Positions 22,809-31,726 of a DNA stretch of 34,960 bases are shown piece by piece. The stretch's first letter is position 1. Each line of letters begins with the position of its first letter. Position numbers and translations under genes: made by a program. Location of the stretch: positions 23,694-58,653 of the forward strand of contig PAQK01000041.1 in NCBI GenBank assembly GCA_002709665.1, read 5' to 3'. The notes beneath the pieces were generated by a model. It searched no databases. It was not told the origin of the DNA and was given only the letters and a program-made list of their open reading frames with translations. Source of the stretch: Gemmatimonadota bacterium. GTDB taxonomy: Bacteria > Latescibacterota > UBA2968 > GCA-2709665.

Positions 22809-24710
22809 ATGCCCTACAAATCACTAAGACACTGCCTGACCGACCTCGAACGAAACGGCCATCTCCTCAGACTATCCAAGGAGCTCGACCCTGACCTTGT
22901 CATTCCAGAAATCCACCGTCGTGTATTTCAGGCCGATGGCCCAGCAGTCCTCTACGAAAAGGTCAAGGGGTCTCCGTTTCCCGCTGTCTCCAACCTCTTC
23001 GGCACGCTGGAGCGCTCACAGTTCATCTTCCGCGACACCCTCGAGCGTGTCCAAGGAATCATCGAGCTCAAGGCCGATCCACCTGCCTTCCTCCGAACCG
23101 CGGCGGCGAACCCGGGTCGCCTCTTTGACGTCGCAAAGGCCGGGCTCACTAGCCTCCCTAAAAAGGTCCGCACCGGTCCCGTCCTAGCCAACGAAACCAC
23201 AATAGACCAGCTCCCAAAGATCAAGTGTTGGCCGAACGACGGCGGACCCTTTGTGCTTCTCCCCCAGGTCTACACCGAAGACCCGCTCGATCCCGGAATC
23301 CTCAAATCCAACCTGGGAATGTACCGAATCCAGCTCGCCGGAAACGACTACCGGCCGAACAAAGAAATTGGCCTCCACTACCAGATCAGAAGAGACATCG
23401 GAATCCACCACACAAACGCAATCGAAAAGGGCGAACCTCTCCGTGTCAGCATATTCGTCGGAGGCCCACCAGCCCACACCTTCGCCGCTGTAATGCCCTT
23501 ACCCGAGGGGCTCCCCGAAGTCGCCTTCGCCGGAGCCCTCGCCGGCCGACGCTACCGCTACGCCCTCGCTGAAGAAATCCTGACACCGGACACCGGACGC
23601 CGGACGCCGCACGCCTCTGTGGTCTCCACCGACGCCGACTTCGTAATAACAGGAACCGTCACGCCCGGCCAAACAAAACCCGAAGGCCCCTTCGGCGACC
23701 ACCTCGGCTACTACAGCCTCGCCCACGACTTCCCGGTCCTCCAGGTCGAACACGTCTATCACCGCAAGGACGCCGTCTGGCCCTTTACTGTCGTAGGACG
23801 TCCGCCCCAGGAAGACACCGCCTTCGGCCACCTCATTCACGAAATCACCGGGCCAATGGTCCCCGTCAGTCTCCCGGGTGTAAAAGAAATCAACGCTGTC
23901 GACGCGGCAGGCGTTCACCCGATCCTCCTGGCAATCGGAAGCGAACGCTACGTCCCCTACCAGGAGCGACAGCCCCAGGAAATCCTCACAATTGCCAACG
24001 CGATCCTCGGCTTCGGCGCCTGCTCCCTCGCCAAGTACCTCATCATCGCTGCAGGGGAGGACGACCCCGGCCTCGACACGCACGATATCAGTCGCTTCCT
24101 CCAGCACGTCCTCGAACGTGTCGACTGGACCCGCGACCTCCACTTCCAGACACGTACCACAATCGACACCCTCGACTACTCCGGAACGGGACTCAATGAA
24201 GGCTCCAAAGTCGTCATTGCAGCGGCCGGCAACAAGAAATGGGACCTCGCCAGGGAAGTCCCCTCAGATCTGCCGCTACCCAACGGATTCAAGAAGCCCA
24301 CCGTTGCACTGCCCGGCATCCTAGTCCTTGAGGCCCCCCGATTCACCGACGCAACCACAGCCTCTGAACACCTCGCGCAACTTTGTGCTACACTTGAATC
24401 TGAAACCACCCAAGCCACCTCCAAGGCACTCGCCGGATTCCCGCTGCTCTTATTGGTAGACGACAGCGTCTTCACCAGCCGAACCCTTAACAACCTCCTC
24501 TGGACCACCTTCACCCGCTCCAACCCCTCACACGACATTCACGGCCTCCACAGCTTCACCGAACACAAACACTGGGGCTGCCGCGGATCCCTCATCATCG
24601 ACGCCCGCCTCAAACCCCACCACGCACCACCACTTCTTGAAGACCCCACTGTCACCGCTCAGGTCGACCAACTCGGAGCTCCGGGAGGACCGCTTAACGG
24701 GGTCATCTGA
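22809..24710 (+). CDS. ubiD: UbiD-family prenyl-FMN-dependent decarboxylase
   Basis: From the ATG at 22809 the product has 633 residues. It begins with the family start MPYKSLRHCLTDLERNGHLLR and contains PAVLYEKVKGSPFPAVSNLFG, LHYQIRRDIGIHHTNA, the conserved EGPFGDHLGYYS block and WPFTVVGRPPQEDTAFGHLIHEI. UbiD enzymes use prenylated FMN, made by a UbiX partner, to decarboxylate aromatic or unsaturated acids. E. coli UbiD has 497 residues; this protein has a longer C-terminal third, as in several non-ubiquinone branches. No ubiX is in the window. A heptamer repeat inserts about ten residues before the EGPFGDH block. The ORF-track start at 22767 adds 14 residues with no support. Confidence 0.88.
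   Translation: MPYKSLRHCLTDLERNGHLLRLSKELDPDLVIPEIHRRVFQADGPAVLYEKVKGSPFPAVSNLFGTLERSQFIFRDTLERVQGIIELKADPPAFLRTAAANPGRLFDVAKAGLTSLPKKVRTGPVLANETTIDQLPKIKCWPNDGGPFVLLPQVYTEDPLDPGILKSNLGMYRIQLAGNDYRPNKEIGLHYQIRRDIGIHHTNAIEKGEPLRVSIFVGGPPAHTFAAVMPLPEGLPEVAFAGALAGRRYRYALAEEILTPDTGRRTPHASVVSTDADFVITGTVTPGQTKPEGPFGDHLGYYSLAHDFPVLQVEHVYHRKDAVWPFTVVGRPPQEDTAFGHLIHEITGPMVPVSLPGVKEINAVDAAGVHPILLAIGSERYVPYQERQPQEILTIANAILGFGACSLAKYLIIAAGEDDPGLDTHDISRFLQHVLERVDWTRDLHFQTRTTIDTLDYSGTGLNEGSKVVIAAAGNKKWDLAREVPSDLPLPNGFKKPTVALPGILVLEAPRFTDATTASEHLAQLCATLESETTQATSKALAGFPLLLLVDDSVFTSRTLNNLLWTTFTRSNPSHDIHGLHSFTEHKHWGCRGSLIIDARLKPHHAPPLLEDPTVTAQVDQLGAPGGPLNGVI
23582..23615. repeat. 7-bp tandem repeat (GACRCCG) inside ubiD
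   Basis: GACACCG occurs twice, then GACGCCG twice, then CACGCC, about 4.9 units. The stretch codes for the extra residues TPDTGRRTPHA. Since 7 is not a multiple of 3, gain or loss of a unit would shift the frame. Confidence 0.7.
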
Positions 24711-24826
24711 CTCGTTTTCTCCCTGTTGCACGATTCCATCAGGGAACCTAAACCTGTAATTCTCCTTGAGCATCAGCGTGGGTAAAGGTAAATTCCATTC
24801 AGAGAAGCACCTTCGACTTCAAGTGA
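24711..24826. other. Short gap between ubiD and the kinase remnant
   Basis: Nothing recognisable apart from possible unreadable upstream sequence of the kinase pseudogene; a TGA at 24824-24826 closes the remnant's frame on the left. Confidence 0.4.
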
Positions 24827-25254
24827 CGGCGTTATCGAAGGCACGACCGACTTGCCTCCGGTAAGCATCTGACCGTTGTCCAAGGCGATGCTCACGTCGG
24901 AAACTTCATGCTCCCCAGGCGACAAGGTCAGGTATGGCGATCGATTGGCATAACTGGCATCTCTCACTCGAAGCGAGCGACTTGGCCTTCCTCATCGCTT
25001 ACAAGTGGCAGGCAAGGCGGAGATCTGAACACGAATTGGCTCTGCTACGACATACTATGACCACATCGGGGAACCGGGTGTTAACGACTATTCCTGGGGC
25101 AGCCTCTGGACCGACTATCGAGAATCTGTGATCCTGGCGACGTTGATTTCCATCGGACAGTTCCGGCGGAAGCAGCATCCGGCGCTGATTTGGCATGGGT
25201 TGGAATGTAGCTCCGCTGCATACACATGACCTAGGATGTGAAGAGCTTCTATGA
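24827..25254 (+). pseudogene. APH/CHK-type phosphotransferase, C-terminal half with three frameshifts
   Basis: Four pieces in alternating frames add up to the C-terminal half of an aminoglycoside-phosphotransferase/CHK-like kinase. Piece 1 reads HDRLASGKHLTVVQGDAHVG and NFMLP, the catalytic loop, with Gln in place of the His that normally precedes GD. Piece 2 reads AIDWHNWHLSLEASDLAFLI, the second metal-binding block. Piece 3 reads YYDHIGEPGVNDYSWGSLW and QFRRKQHPALIWHGLE. Piece 4 reads DLGCEELL and stop. The frame changes near 24945, 25054 and 25226, each a single-base type indel. The N-lobe is missing. The opposite-strand ORF 24773-24967 is a shadow. Confidence 0.8.
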
Positions 25255-25421
25255 TCGCGGCTGCCGCCTCGCTAACATGAGTTGCAGCAGTCAGGTTTCC
25301 GGTGAATCGAAAGCGGGCGGGGCGGGGCAAATTTTAAGAACCAAACGACATCCGCTCAAGCTAACCTTGGCAGACCGCCCAAGCCCTCTACCCAAAAGTT
25401 ATCAAATTAGGAGCCAGCACT

Positions 25422-26471
25422 ATGAAACGGAAGATCCGACTAGGATTGCTGCGTTGTGACACCCACGCCTACTGGTATGCACCCTTCTTTGCTAGGTGTG
25501 ATTGCGATAAACTTCGCATCAACGACACCGCTTGTTACAATATATTTTGCTCGCTGGCGGATCCACACAAACTGGATATTCCCTGGGTGCCGGGGTTCAC
25601 CATCGCAAGTTGCTGGGATGAAGACGCGGAACGAGCCAAGAAATTTTCAGCGACGTTTCTGGGTACAGCCAATGTTGTTGGTTCGCCTGAAGAAATGGCA
25701 AACAAGAAGGCAATCGACGCAGCGTTCATCGCCGATTGCAGTGGCGACGGCCACGACAAGCTGAGATTGGCACGACCGTTTATCGAGAAGGGCATTCCCG
25801 TCTTCATCGACAAGCCTTTCGCTCACAACTTCAAGGATGCAAAAGCGTTGGTGGGGCTGGCGAAGAAGCATCGAACGCCGATCATGTCCGCGTCGTTGTT
25901 GGAGTACAACACGGTTGCGAAACAGTTCGCCCAGCGGTTCGGTGAGATCGGCGAGGTCGGCATGATCGTCGTGAAGGGTGTGGGCGGTGTGGGGCTGGCG
26001 GGCATCATTCATGGCATCGCCCTGGTGCGAAACTTCTTTGGGGATGGGGTCGAATCGGTGCAGGCGATGGGAAACGTGCCTCTGCACGAGTCGGCTTCTA
26101 GGAAGCTCAACGCCGGTGGCCTTCCCGATTTTAGAGCGAAGCGAGTGCCATTGAACTACATCCACATGCAATACGCCAACGACAAGCAGGGGTTGGTCAT
26201 CAACGGCCCTGTTGACCTGTTTCCGGATCGCTGTGACTTCCACGCCACCGCGCACAGCAAGAACGGCACGCTGCATTCACCGCCTATTGGCGATCCGGAG
26301 TTCATGGGAGGTGGGAAGGTCATCTTCGAGCTATTCCGCAAGATGGTGCGAACGGGAAAGCCAGTCATTCCGTACGAATCGATACTGGAAAAAATTGCCA
26401 TCGTCGACGCCGCACTGCTGTCGCAGAAGCGTGGCAGGACGGTACGGCTAAGCGAGATCAGCGGACGGTGA
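25422..26471 (+). CDS. Gfo/Idh/MocA-family oxidoreductase
   Basis: The 349-residue protein has the two-domain layout of the family: an N-terminal Rossmann fold and a C-terminal alpha/beta sheet domain. The nucleotide-binding turn is atypical, GLLRCDTHAYWYAP in place of GxGxxG, a variant seen in planctomycete-like and related genomes. The mid motif is IPVFIDKPFAHN (usually EKP). The C-terminal part contains GLAGIIHGIALVRNFFGDGV. It probably oxidises or reduces a sugar or inositol derivative with NAD(P). GGAG lies ten bases before the ATG. It opens the + strand carbohydrate island. Confidence 0.85.
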   Translation: MKRKIRLGLLRCDTHAYWYAPFFARCDCDKLRINDTACYNIFCSLADPHKLDIPWVPGFTIASCWDEDAERAKKFSATFLGTANVVGSPEEMANKKAIDAAFIADCSGDGHDKLRLARPFIEKGIPVFIDKPFAHNFKDAKALVGLAKKHRTPIMSASLLEYNTVAKQFAQRFGEIGEVGMIVVKGVGGVGLAGIIHGIALVRNFFGDGVESVQAMGNVPLHESASRKLNAGGLPDFRAKRVPLNYIHMQYANDKQGLVINGPVDLFPDRCDFHATAHSKNGTLHSPPIGDPEFMGGGKVIFELFRKMVRTGKPVIPYESILEKIAIVDAALLSQKRGRTVRLSEISGR

Positions 26472-26736
26472 CACCGCTTGCGCTAATCGCTGCGTTAGGC
26501 TGAAAGCTGGCTGCCATGCCCATACCACCACCCTGAGGCTGGTTAATCACGCGTTGCGTTATTATATACTATGTTTATATCGTTCGAGTGCTCCTATACG
26601 GAAGCCCTTGCCAACGATCGACGAGTCTAGTGGTTCACCGGCATCGAGTCGGTGGCGCAAGCTTCGTCAGTTACAGATCGCAAGGAGACTTCAGGATCTC
26701 CGAGTACCTCAAAGTAACAGGCTTGAAGCACTGAGG

Positions 26737-26943
26737 GGAGATTGTGCTGGCCAGCATAGCATTACCAACGCTTACGGCCTGGAAGACCGTGAGCAAGAAC
26801 GAGCATTTCTGCCATCGACAGTCCTTACGATCGGTTTTATCACCAAACCCTTCACCGCTAGGGCCATCCTCAAGATTCAGGAAATGTCGCGCCTTCAGAT
26901 GCACGATTCGAGCGTTGATCTAATCGACACGCCGCACCGCAAT
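26737..26943 (+). pseudogene. Class C beta-lactamase-like serine hydrolase remnant, catalytic Ser lost
   Basis: The frame upstream of the mannonate dehydratase, which the ORF track merges with it, encodes about 65 residues of a beta-lactamase/penicillin-binding-like hydrolase: ITNAYGLEDREQERAFLPST, then IGFITKPFTARAILKIQE. The family motif is GS.(T/S)K with the nucleophile Ser; here TTT (26836-26838) encodes Phe where TCT would give Ser. The rest of the enzyme is absent on both sides. It remains open into uxuA by chance or recent loss. Confidence 0.75.
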
Positions 26944-26982
26944 TGGAGCACTTCAGGCACTCTAATCCCAGTGAGGCAGCTT

Positions 26983-28011
26983 ATGAAGATCGGTCTGGGC
27001 CTGTATCCCCACTTACTGACGTCGGAAACCTATCGTTTCGCATTCCAGGCCGGTGCGACCCACATAGTCGCCCACCTGCCCGGATTCTCTCGCCGTGAAG
27101 GCCGCGGGCTTCCACCTGAGCAGATGTGGACTCTCGACGAACTGGCCGAACTCAAGCGCAGCATGAACGACGCGGGGCTGGAGTTTGCCGCGATCGAAAA
27201 TTTCGAGGTGGAGCACTGGTACGATGTGCTCCTCGATGGTCCCCTCCGCGATGAGCAGATGGCGGGCCTGAAACAGCTTCTCCGCAATATGGGGCAGCTC
27301 GGCATCGGCGTTATGGGCTACAACTTCAGCTATGCCAATGTTTGGGGTACCACCAGAGTCACGCGTGCACGTGGAAACGCTCCTGCACCGGGTTACAGCA
27401 CCGATCTGGCGCCTCCACAGGCTGAGATCCCTAAGGGAATGGTATGGAATACGGTGTATGATGAAGACGCTCCCGAGGGTACCATCGGCACAGTGTCCGA
27501 GGAGCAGATTTGGGAACGCTACGAGCGGTTCCTCACTGAGCTGGTGCCTGTTGCTGAGGAAGCGGAGGTCCGCCTGGCGATGCATCCGGCCGATCCGCCT
27601 CTTGAGGTTATCAACGGCACAGCCCGAATGGTCACCAGGCCTGAACATTACCAGCGTTTACTCGATCTGGTACCGAGTCACTACCACGCCGCCGAGTTCT
27701 GCCAGGGCACGATTGCCGAAATGGACGGGGAAATGGACGTATACGAAGCCATCGAAACCTATGCCGGTCAGGGCCGAATCGCCTACGTGCACCTGCGTAA
27801 TGTAGTAGGGAAGGTTCCCGACTACTACGAAACTTTTATTGATGATGGCGATGTCGACATGGTCAAGGCATTAAAACTGTACAAGAAGCATGGGTTCGAT
27901 GGGGTCATCATTCCCGACCACAGTCCGGAAATGACCTGTCAGGCGCCATGGCATGCCGGGATGGCCTACGCGTTAGGATGGATTCGGGGCGTCATCGCCA
28001 CTCTTGATTAG
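26983..28011 (+). CDS. uxuA: Mannonate dehydratase (UxuA-like)
   Basis: From the ATG at 26983 (GTGAGG seven bases upstream) the product has 342 residues and matches D-mannonate dehydratase, which makes 2-keto-3-deoxygluconate in hexuronate breakdown. It is a TIM barrel: MKIGLGLYPHLLTSETYRFA, then RLAMHPADPPLEVINGTARM (metal-site region; E. coli has HPDDPP), EFCQGTIAEM, YVHLRNVVGKVP and GVIIPDHSPEM. It is shorter than E. coli UxuA (394), as is usual for many homologues. The ORF-track start at 26554 adds 143 residues from the beta-lactamase remnant. A dehydratase-like sugar-acid enzyme of different activity is possible. Confidence 0.85.
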   Translation: MKIGLGLYPHLLTSETYRFAFQAGATHIVAHLPGFSRREGRGLPPEQMWTLDELAELKRSMNDAGLEFAAIENFEVEHWYDVLLDGPLRDEQMAGLKQLLRNMGQLGIGVMGYNFSYANVWGTTRVTRARGNAPAPGYSTDLAPPQAEIPKGMVWNTVYDEDAPEGTIGTVSEEQIWERYERFLTELVPVAEEAEVRLAMHPADPPLEVINGTARMVTRPEHYQRLLDLVPSHYHAAEFCQGTIAEMDGEMDVYEAIETYAGQGRIAYVHLRNVVGKVPDYYETFIDDGDVDMVKALKLYKKHGFDGVIIPDHSPEMTCQAPWHAGMAYALGWIRGVIATLD

Positions 28012-28021
28012 GACAAGCTTG

Positions 28022-28147
28022 GTGAAACGGTGTATCGGTAACGACCGCCTCGTAACTGACCCGGAGATCCAGGAGGCTCTCACGCATCGGGAGATCGTGG
28101 ACTACATCGAGCGGGAATATCACCGTCTGGAAGGTGGGCAGGAATGA
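28022..28147 (+). pseudogene. 41-codon ORF, probable remnant of unknown origin
   Basis: A GTG-initiated frame reads RLVTDPEIQEALTHREIVDY, then IEREYHRLEGGQE. It looks like a natural C-terminal helix of a larger protein, because the composition is protein-like while the frame is short. I cannot name the family. It ends with ATGA and is followed by 105 bases without a gene. Confidence 0.35.
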
Positions 28148-28252
28148 ACCTGTATCGCGCGGAGTGAGACCACACAGATCGATCGTTCCCTAGGACAGTT
28201 CCCTGCGTTGTGTAAACTTCCAAGCCATCTGAATGAACGTGGAGGATCGCTC

Positions 28253-28996
28253 ATGAAGGTAGCAGTCATTGGCGCCGCCGGCTGGGTCGGCCGGGCGGTG
28301 CTTGAAAATTTCGCCGCTCGCCACCAGGTGCGAGCGTTCGAATACAACCCTGCAGCGTGGGAGGGGTACAGGAAATTTGATGGGGACTGGGAGGGGGAAA
28401 AGGTTTACGGGGATATCGCTAACTTCCACGCTGTCGATAGCGCCCTGGAAGGCATGGACGGGGTTGTCAATCTGGCCGCCTACTTCGGTTATCAGGACCC
28501 ACCCGAGAACAACGAGAGGCCTTTCCTCATCAACCTCAAGGGGATGTGGAATGTTCTGGAGTCGGCCCGGCGACGAGAACTCAAGCGGGTGGTACAGATG
28601 GGCTCCTGCGTGGTGCAGCATCCAGATGGCGTCTTCTTGTCGGCCGAGGTCCGCAGCAAGGAGGGGGATCTGTACGGGATAACGAAGCGCCTGCAGGAGG
28701 AAATGTGCCGGCAGTATCACGATGCATATGGTCTGCGCATCATCGTCTTCCGCCCATGCAGTATCGGCGACAGCAGGCTCGGTATCAGCCGGGACGGTGC
28801 TCCTGCCAGGGGTGGCATCAGCTGGGTTTGCCGGCATGATCTGGCTGAGGCATGCCACCTGGCATTGGAATCCGAGGCCATCGATTTCGACATTATGCAT
28901 ACGGCCAGTCACCCGGATGCAAACAAATATTGCAACACGCCTCGGTCCCGGGACATTCTAGGTCTGCAATACAAAGGGCTCTTTCCCGCAGATTAG
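28253..28996 (+). CDS. NAD-dependent epimerase/dehydratase (extended SDR)
   Basis: From the ATG at 28253 (GGAGGATCGCTC upstream) the product has 247 residues. The Rossmann turn is VAVIGAAGWVGRAVLENFAA, followed by GDIANFHAVDSALEGMDGVV, a catalytic SC in QMGSCVVQHPDG, and the YxxxK pair in LYGITKRLQEEM. The fold is that of NAD(P)-sugar epimerases or dehydrogenases. The substrate is unknown. The protein is shorter than the usual 300 because the C-terminal substrate domain is trimmed. Neighbours suggest a role in sugar-acid or nucleotide-sugar metabolism. Confidence 0.85.
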   Translation: MKVAVIGAAGWVGRAVLENFAARHQVRAFEYNPAAWEGYRKFDGDWEGEKVYGDIANFHAVDSALEGMDGVVNLAAYFGYQDPPENNERPFLINLKGMWNVLESARRRELKRVVQMGSCVVQHPDGVFLSAEVRSKEGDLYGITKRLQEEMCRQYHDAYGLRIIVFRPCSIGDSRLGISRDGAPARGGISWVCRHDLAEACHLALESEAIDFDIMHTASHPDANKYCNTPRSRDILGLQYKGLFPAD

Positions 28997-29024
28997 CACA
29001 GGGACAGGACCGTAGTCTCCCTAC

Positions 29025-29268
29025 CCACAGGTGGGTAAGCTTCACTTCCAGGGATTTCGGCGCAACATGGTCAGTGCAACAACTGGGTCCACCACGGGAA
29101 GGAGGCGGCATCAGGGAGCTGAACATGCAGGGCGGCTCTGTTCACCATCCGATTGAAGGTAGAGATCCATACTACATCTTCTTTGCCGGTCTCAGCCGCC
29201 ATCCGAAGGATCAGAAAGTGATCAATACACGCGTGTACTTTGCCAAGACCGGTTGCAAAGCTCACTGA
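29025..29268 (+). pseudogene. Sialidase/BNR-like fragment
   Basis: Directly after the epimerase, a frame without its own start reads WVSFTSRDFGATWSVQQLGP, containing the Asp-box pattern SxDxGxTW of BNR repeats, then HHPIEGRDPYYIFFAGLSRH and VYFAKTG. These features fit a fragment of a secreted sialidase-like beta-propeller. Most blades are missing. Confidence 0.5.
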
Positions 29269-29659
29269 GCAAGCTGAGACACTTCTAGGTTGTTGCGATT
29301 GCTCCGGTCAGTGTCCTTGTTGGGATTCTCTCGCACACCAGATTGGTGCAAGACACACCTTCTTTCCCGGGGGCCACGTTGGCAGTGGTTTGAGAGATAT
29401 ATGAAGAAATTGGAATGCAGGCCATACTCAAGAGGTTCGTTGACGCACCTGTGATTGGATATGATGAAGTGACCCTCGAGCGCTCAGCTCGCAGCCGTTA
29501 TCCGACACAAAAATTAGTTCTGGTGATCTTGAATCCAAAGAAAAAACTATGCGCACTTGAGCTGGTGTGGACGGAGTGGTTGGACGCCCCAGACTTGCGC
29601 AGCCCTCTAAGAGGTGCCTGCCTACTAAAGGACAATCTGGAAAGGGACCGCATAACGAG
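29269..29659. other. About 390 bp with no confirmed gene
   Basis: The ORF 29415-29678 (VLVILNPKKKLCALELVW) has no ribosome-binding site I trust and no family I recognise; it could be another remnant. AAAGGGA lies about 12 bases before the next gene's ATG. Confidence 0.4.
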
Positions 29660-31129
29660 ATGGCAAAGAAAAGTGTAAGGCGGCTTTTTGTCGATGACGC
29701 TCATATTGAGAAGGAATTTCTAGTCGAGCGGAAGTGCCACCAGCCGAGGAATTACATTGGCAATCCGCTCATGGTGGGAGACCGGTTTCACGACGCTCGC
29801 TCGGGCGTTCGATATGAAGAAGACGAAGTGCCAAGAGAAGGCGGGGTGGAGAAGTTAAGCTATTCCCTCACCCCTACCTCTGTGGTGCGAGATGAGGAAG
29901 CCGGGATATTTCGCATGTATTATCAGACGAGAAGCGAGCATCTGTTCGATGATATGGGATATGGTGGCGGGACTCCAGTCGTCGCCTACGCCGAATCACA
30001 TAACGGTATCCATTGGCATCTCCCCCCCTTGAATCGAGTCTTGCTGAAGAACAAGCAGGAGAACAACATCCTGTTCTATCCGCCCGGTTCGTTGGCGACG
30101 GTGGTTATAGATCGGCAGGATCGAGATGCGTCGCGACGGTACAAGATGCTGTTCTATCCGCCGAGTATCAGTTTTTCTTCTGATGGGATTGGTTGGACGG
30201 AACCCCAGAAGATAGAGATCCCGACTCATATTGGGCAGGGTGATGGATTGACCTGTCTTGCGGGTTGGGATGCACGTATTGGGAAGTACGTCGCCTATTT
30301 CCGTCCGCAGGTTGCGCGACCGGAGCAGTTGAAAGACGTAGAAGGTAAGACAATCAGGCTGATAGGAAGAAGCGAAAGTGCGGACCTGAAGGATTGGTCT
30401 GAGTTGAAGGCGGTGCTCGTACCTGATGAAAACGATCCTCCAGGGACGGAGTTTCAGAACATTGGCGCATTTTTCTATGAAGGGATGTACCTGGGTCTGC
30501 TATGTTTTCATGAAGGATTCGAAGAGGAACGACCGATGCGATTTCCGCAGCGTGCGCCGAATGTGCCGGTTCATGCGCCCATGCTGGGGCGTTGTTATGT
30601 TGAATTGGTCAGTAGCTGGGATGGTATACATTGGAACAGACTGGAAGACCGTTCACCATTCATCCAGAACGAGCCGGGAAGCCTCGGTTCAGGTGTGATC
30701 TGGCCGGCCAACGCTCCGGTTGTTCTGGATACGGAACTGTGGTTCTATTTTGGAATGGGCTTTCATTCTCATGGGTTCCAGCTCGTGAAAATGCCTGGAC
30801 TTGCCAAGCTGCGAAGAGATGGTTTTGTGAGTCTTGCTGCGGGAGACAAGGAAGGATGGATAGTTACGAAGCGGTTTACCTGTCCGGGGGGACGTCTGTT
30901 TGTGAATGCTGATGCGTGTGGCGGCCAGCTCTCTGTTTCTGTTGTTGATGCAGACGACTATCATTTTCCCTACTATGCGAAAGTAAGGTGTGCAACCCTT
31001 GACCAGGATTCCCTAGCGAATGCAGTGACATGGGTGGAGCGCAGCGACCTGACATCTCTCGAAGGCAAGGAGATCCGCCTGAAGTTCTATCTGAGAAATG
31101 CCGACCTCTATTCCTTTTGGTTCAAGTGA
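29660..31129 (+). CDS. Beta-propeller glycosidase-like protein
   Basis: From the ATG at 29660 the product has 489 residues. Repeats of the form SFSSDGIGWTEPQKIEI, SRYKMLF-type strands, ESHNGIHWHLPPL and SSWDGIHWNRLEDRSPF are typical of five-bladed beta-propellers of the GH32/GH43/GH130 type. The C-terminal 90 residues (GGRLFVNADACGGQLSVSVV, LEGKEIRLKFYLRNADLYSF) form a beta-sandwich often fused in planctomycete-like and Poribacteria-like proteins. No signal peptide is visible. The ORF-track start (29567) adds 31 residues of unlikely sequence. Activity and substrate cannot be assigned. Confidence 0.72.
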   Translation: MAKKSVRRLFVDDAHIEKEFLVERKCHQPRNYIGNPLMVGDRFHDARSGVRYEEDEVPREGGVEKLSYSLTPTSVVRDEEAGIFRMYYQTRSEHLFDDMGYGGGTPVVAYAESHNGIHWHLPPLNRVLLKNKQENNILFYPPGSLATVVIDRQDRDASRRYKMLFYPPSISFSSDGIGWTEPQKIEIPTHIGQGDGLTCLAGWDARIGKYVAYFRPQVARPEQLKDVEGKTIRLIGRSESADLKDWSELKAVLVPDENDPPGTEFQNIGAFFYEGMYLGLLCFHEGFEEERPMRFPQRAPNVPVHAPMLGRCYVELVSSWDGIHWNRLEDRSPFIQNEPGSLGSGVIWPANAPVVLDTELWFYFGMGFHSHGFQLVKMPGLAKLRRDGFVSLAAGDKEGWIVTKRFTCPGGRLFVNADACGGQLSVSVVDADDYHFPYYAKVRCATLDQDSLANAVTWVERSDLTSLEGKEIRLKFYLRNADLYSFWFK

Positions 31130-31726
31130 AGAATGTAACACAGGGATGCGCTTGAGCTGGAAAGGCTCCTGATTGATGGAGGTACGAAAATCGACAGTAA
31201 GGACCACTTATGGAACAGATCCTGCAGTAGCAGGTCATTGCAGCGAAACAGTCGTCCGGTAGTGCTGGAGGGGTGGGTCAATCCGTCGCAGATCCTGGGA
31301 TCCCATCGTATCCGCTTCTTCTCAGCTGTTCACATCCTCCTTCTCACGTGCAATACCCACGTGCAGACTGCTCGCCTGGAGTCGCGCAACCTCAGGAGTC
31401 GAGAAAAGGGGGTTCCCGAATCGAAGATTCAAGTTGCGTTGGACGCAACGCAAATCATGCAAGAAGGAAGCGGAGGAATTCGACAACGTGATGGAGCTGG
31501 ACACAACACACTTGTCGCCGGAGCAGACGGTCGCAGATGCCGAACGGTGGATACTAGAGAGGATCTAGAGCAGGCCAACCTGGTCGAACCACAGAAGTAA
31601 TATGATCGATCCCATATGTTGCAGTTCTTGATGATCGGAGACTCTGAGATGGGGCAATAAGGCGCCCGCTGCCTGGATCAATATACCGTTAATTTTTCTT
31701 ATTGTGTCTCGTGAAGGAGTAAGAAA
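31130..31726 (+). other. About 600 bp holding two small gene fragments
   Basis: Near 31145-31215 the frame DALELERLLIDGGTKIDSKD is a single ankyrin repeat. Near 31396-31569 a frame reads KRGFPNRRFKLRWTQRKS, then FDNVMELDTTHLSPEQTVAD and AERWILERI with a stop; its end resembles the C-terminus of small P-loop kinases (DTTHLSPE...). Neither has a start or partner. Codon ATG at 31727 follows GAAGGAGTAAGAAA. Confidence 0.45.

Noticed and set aside
23499-24143. 214-aa ORF on - strand opposite ubiD
   Set aside because: Antisense shadow in a GC-rich gene; no independent support.
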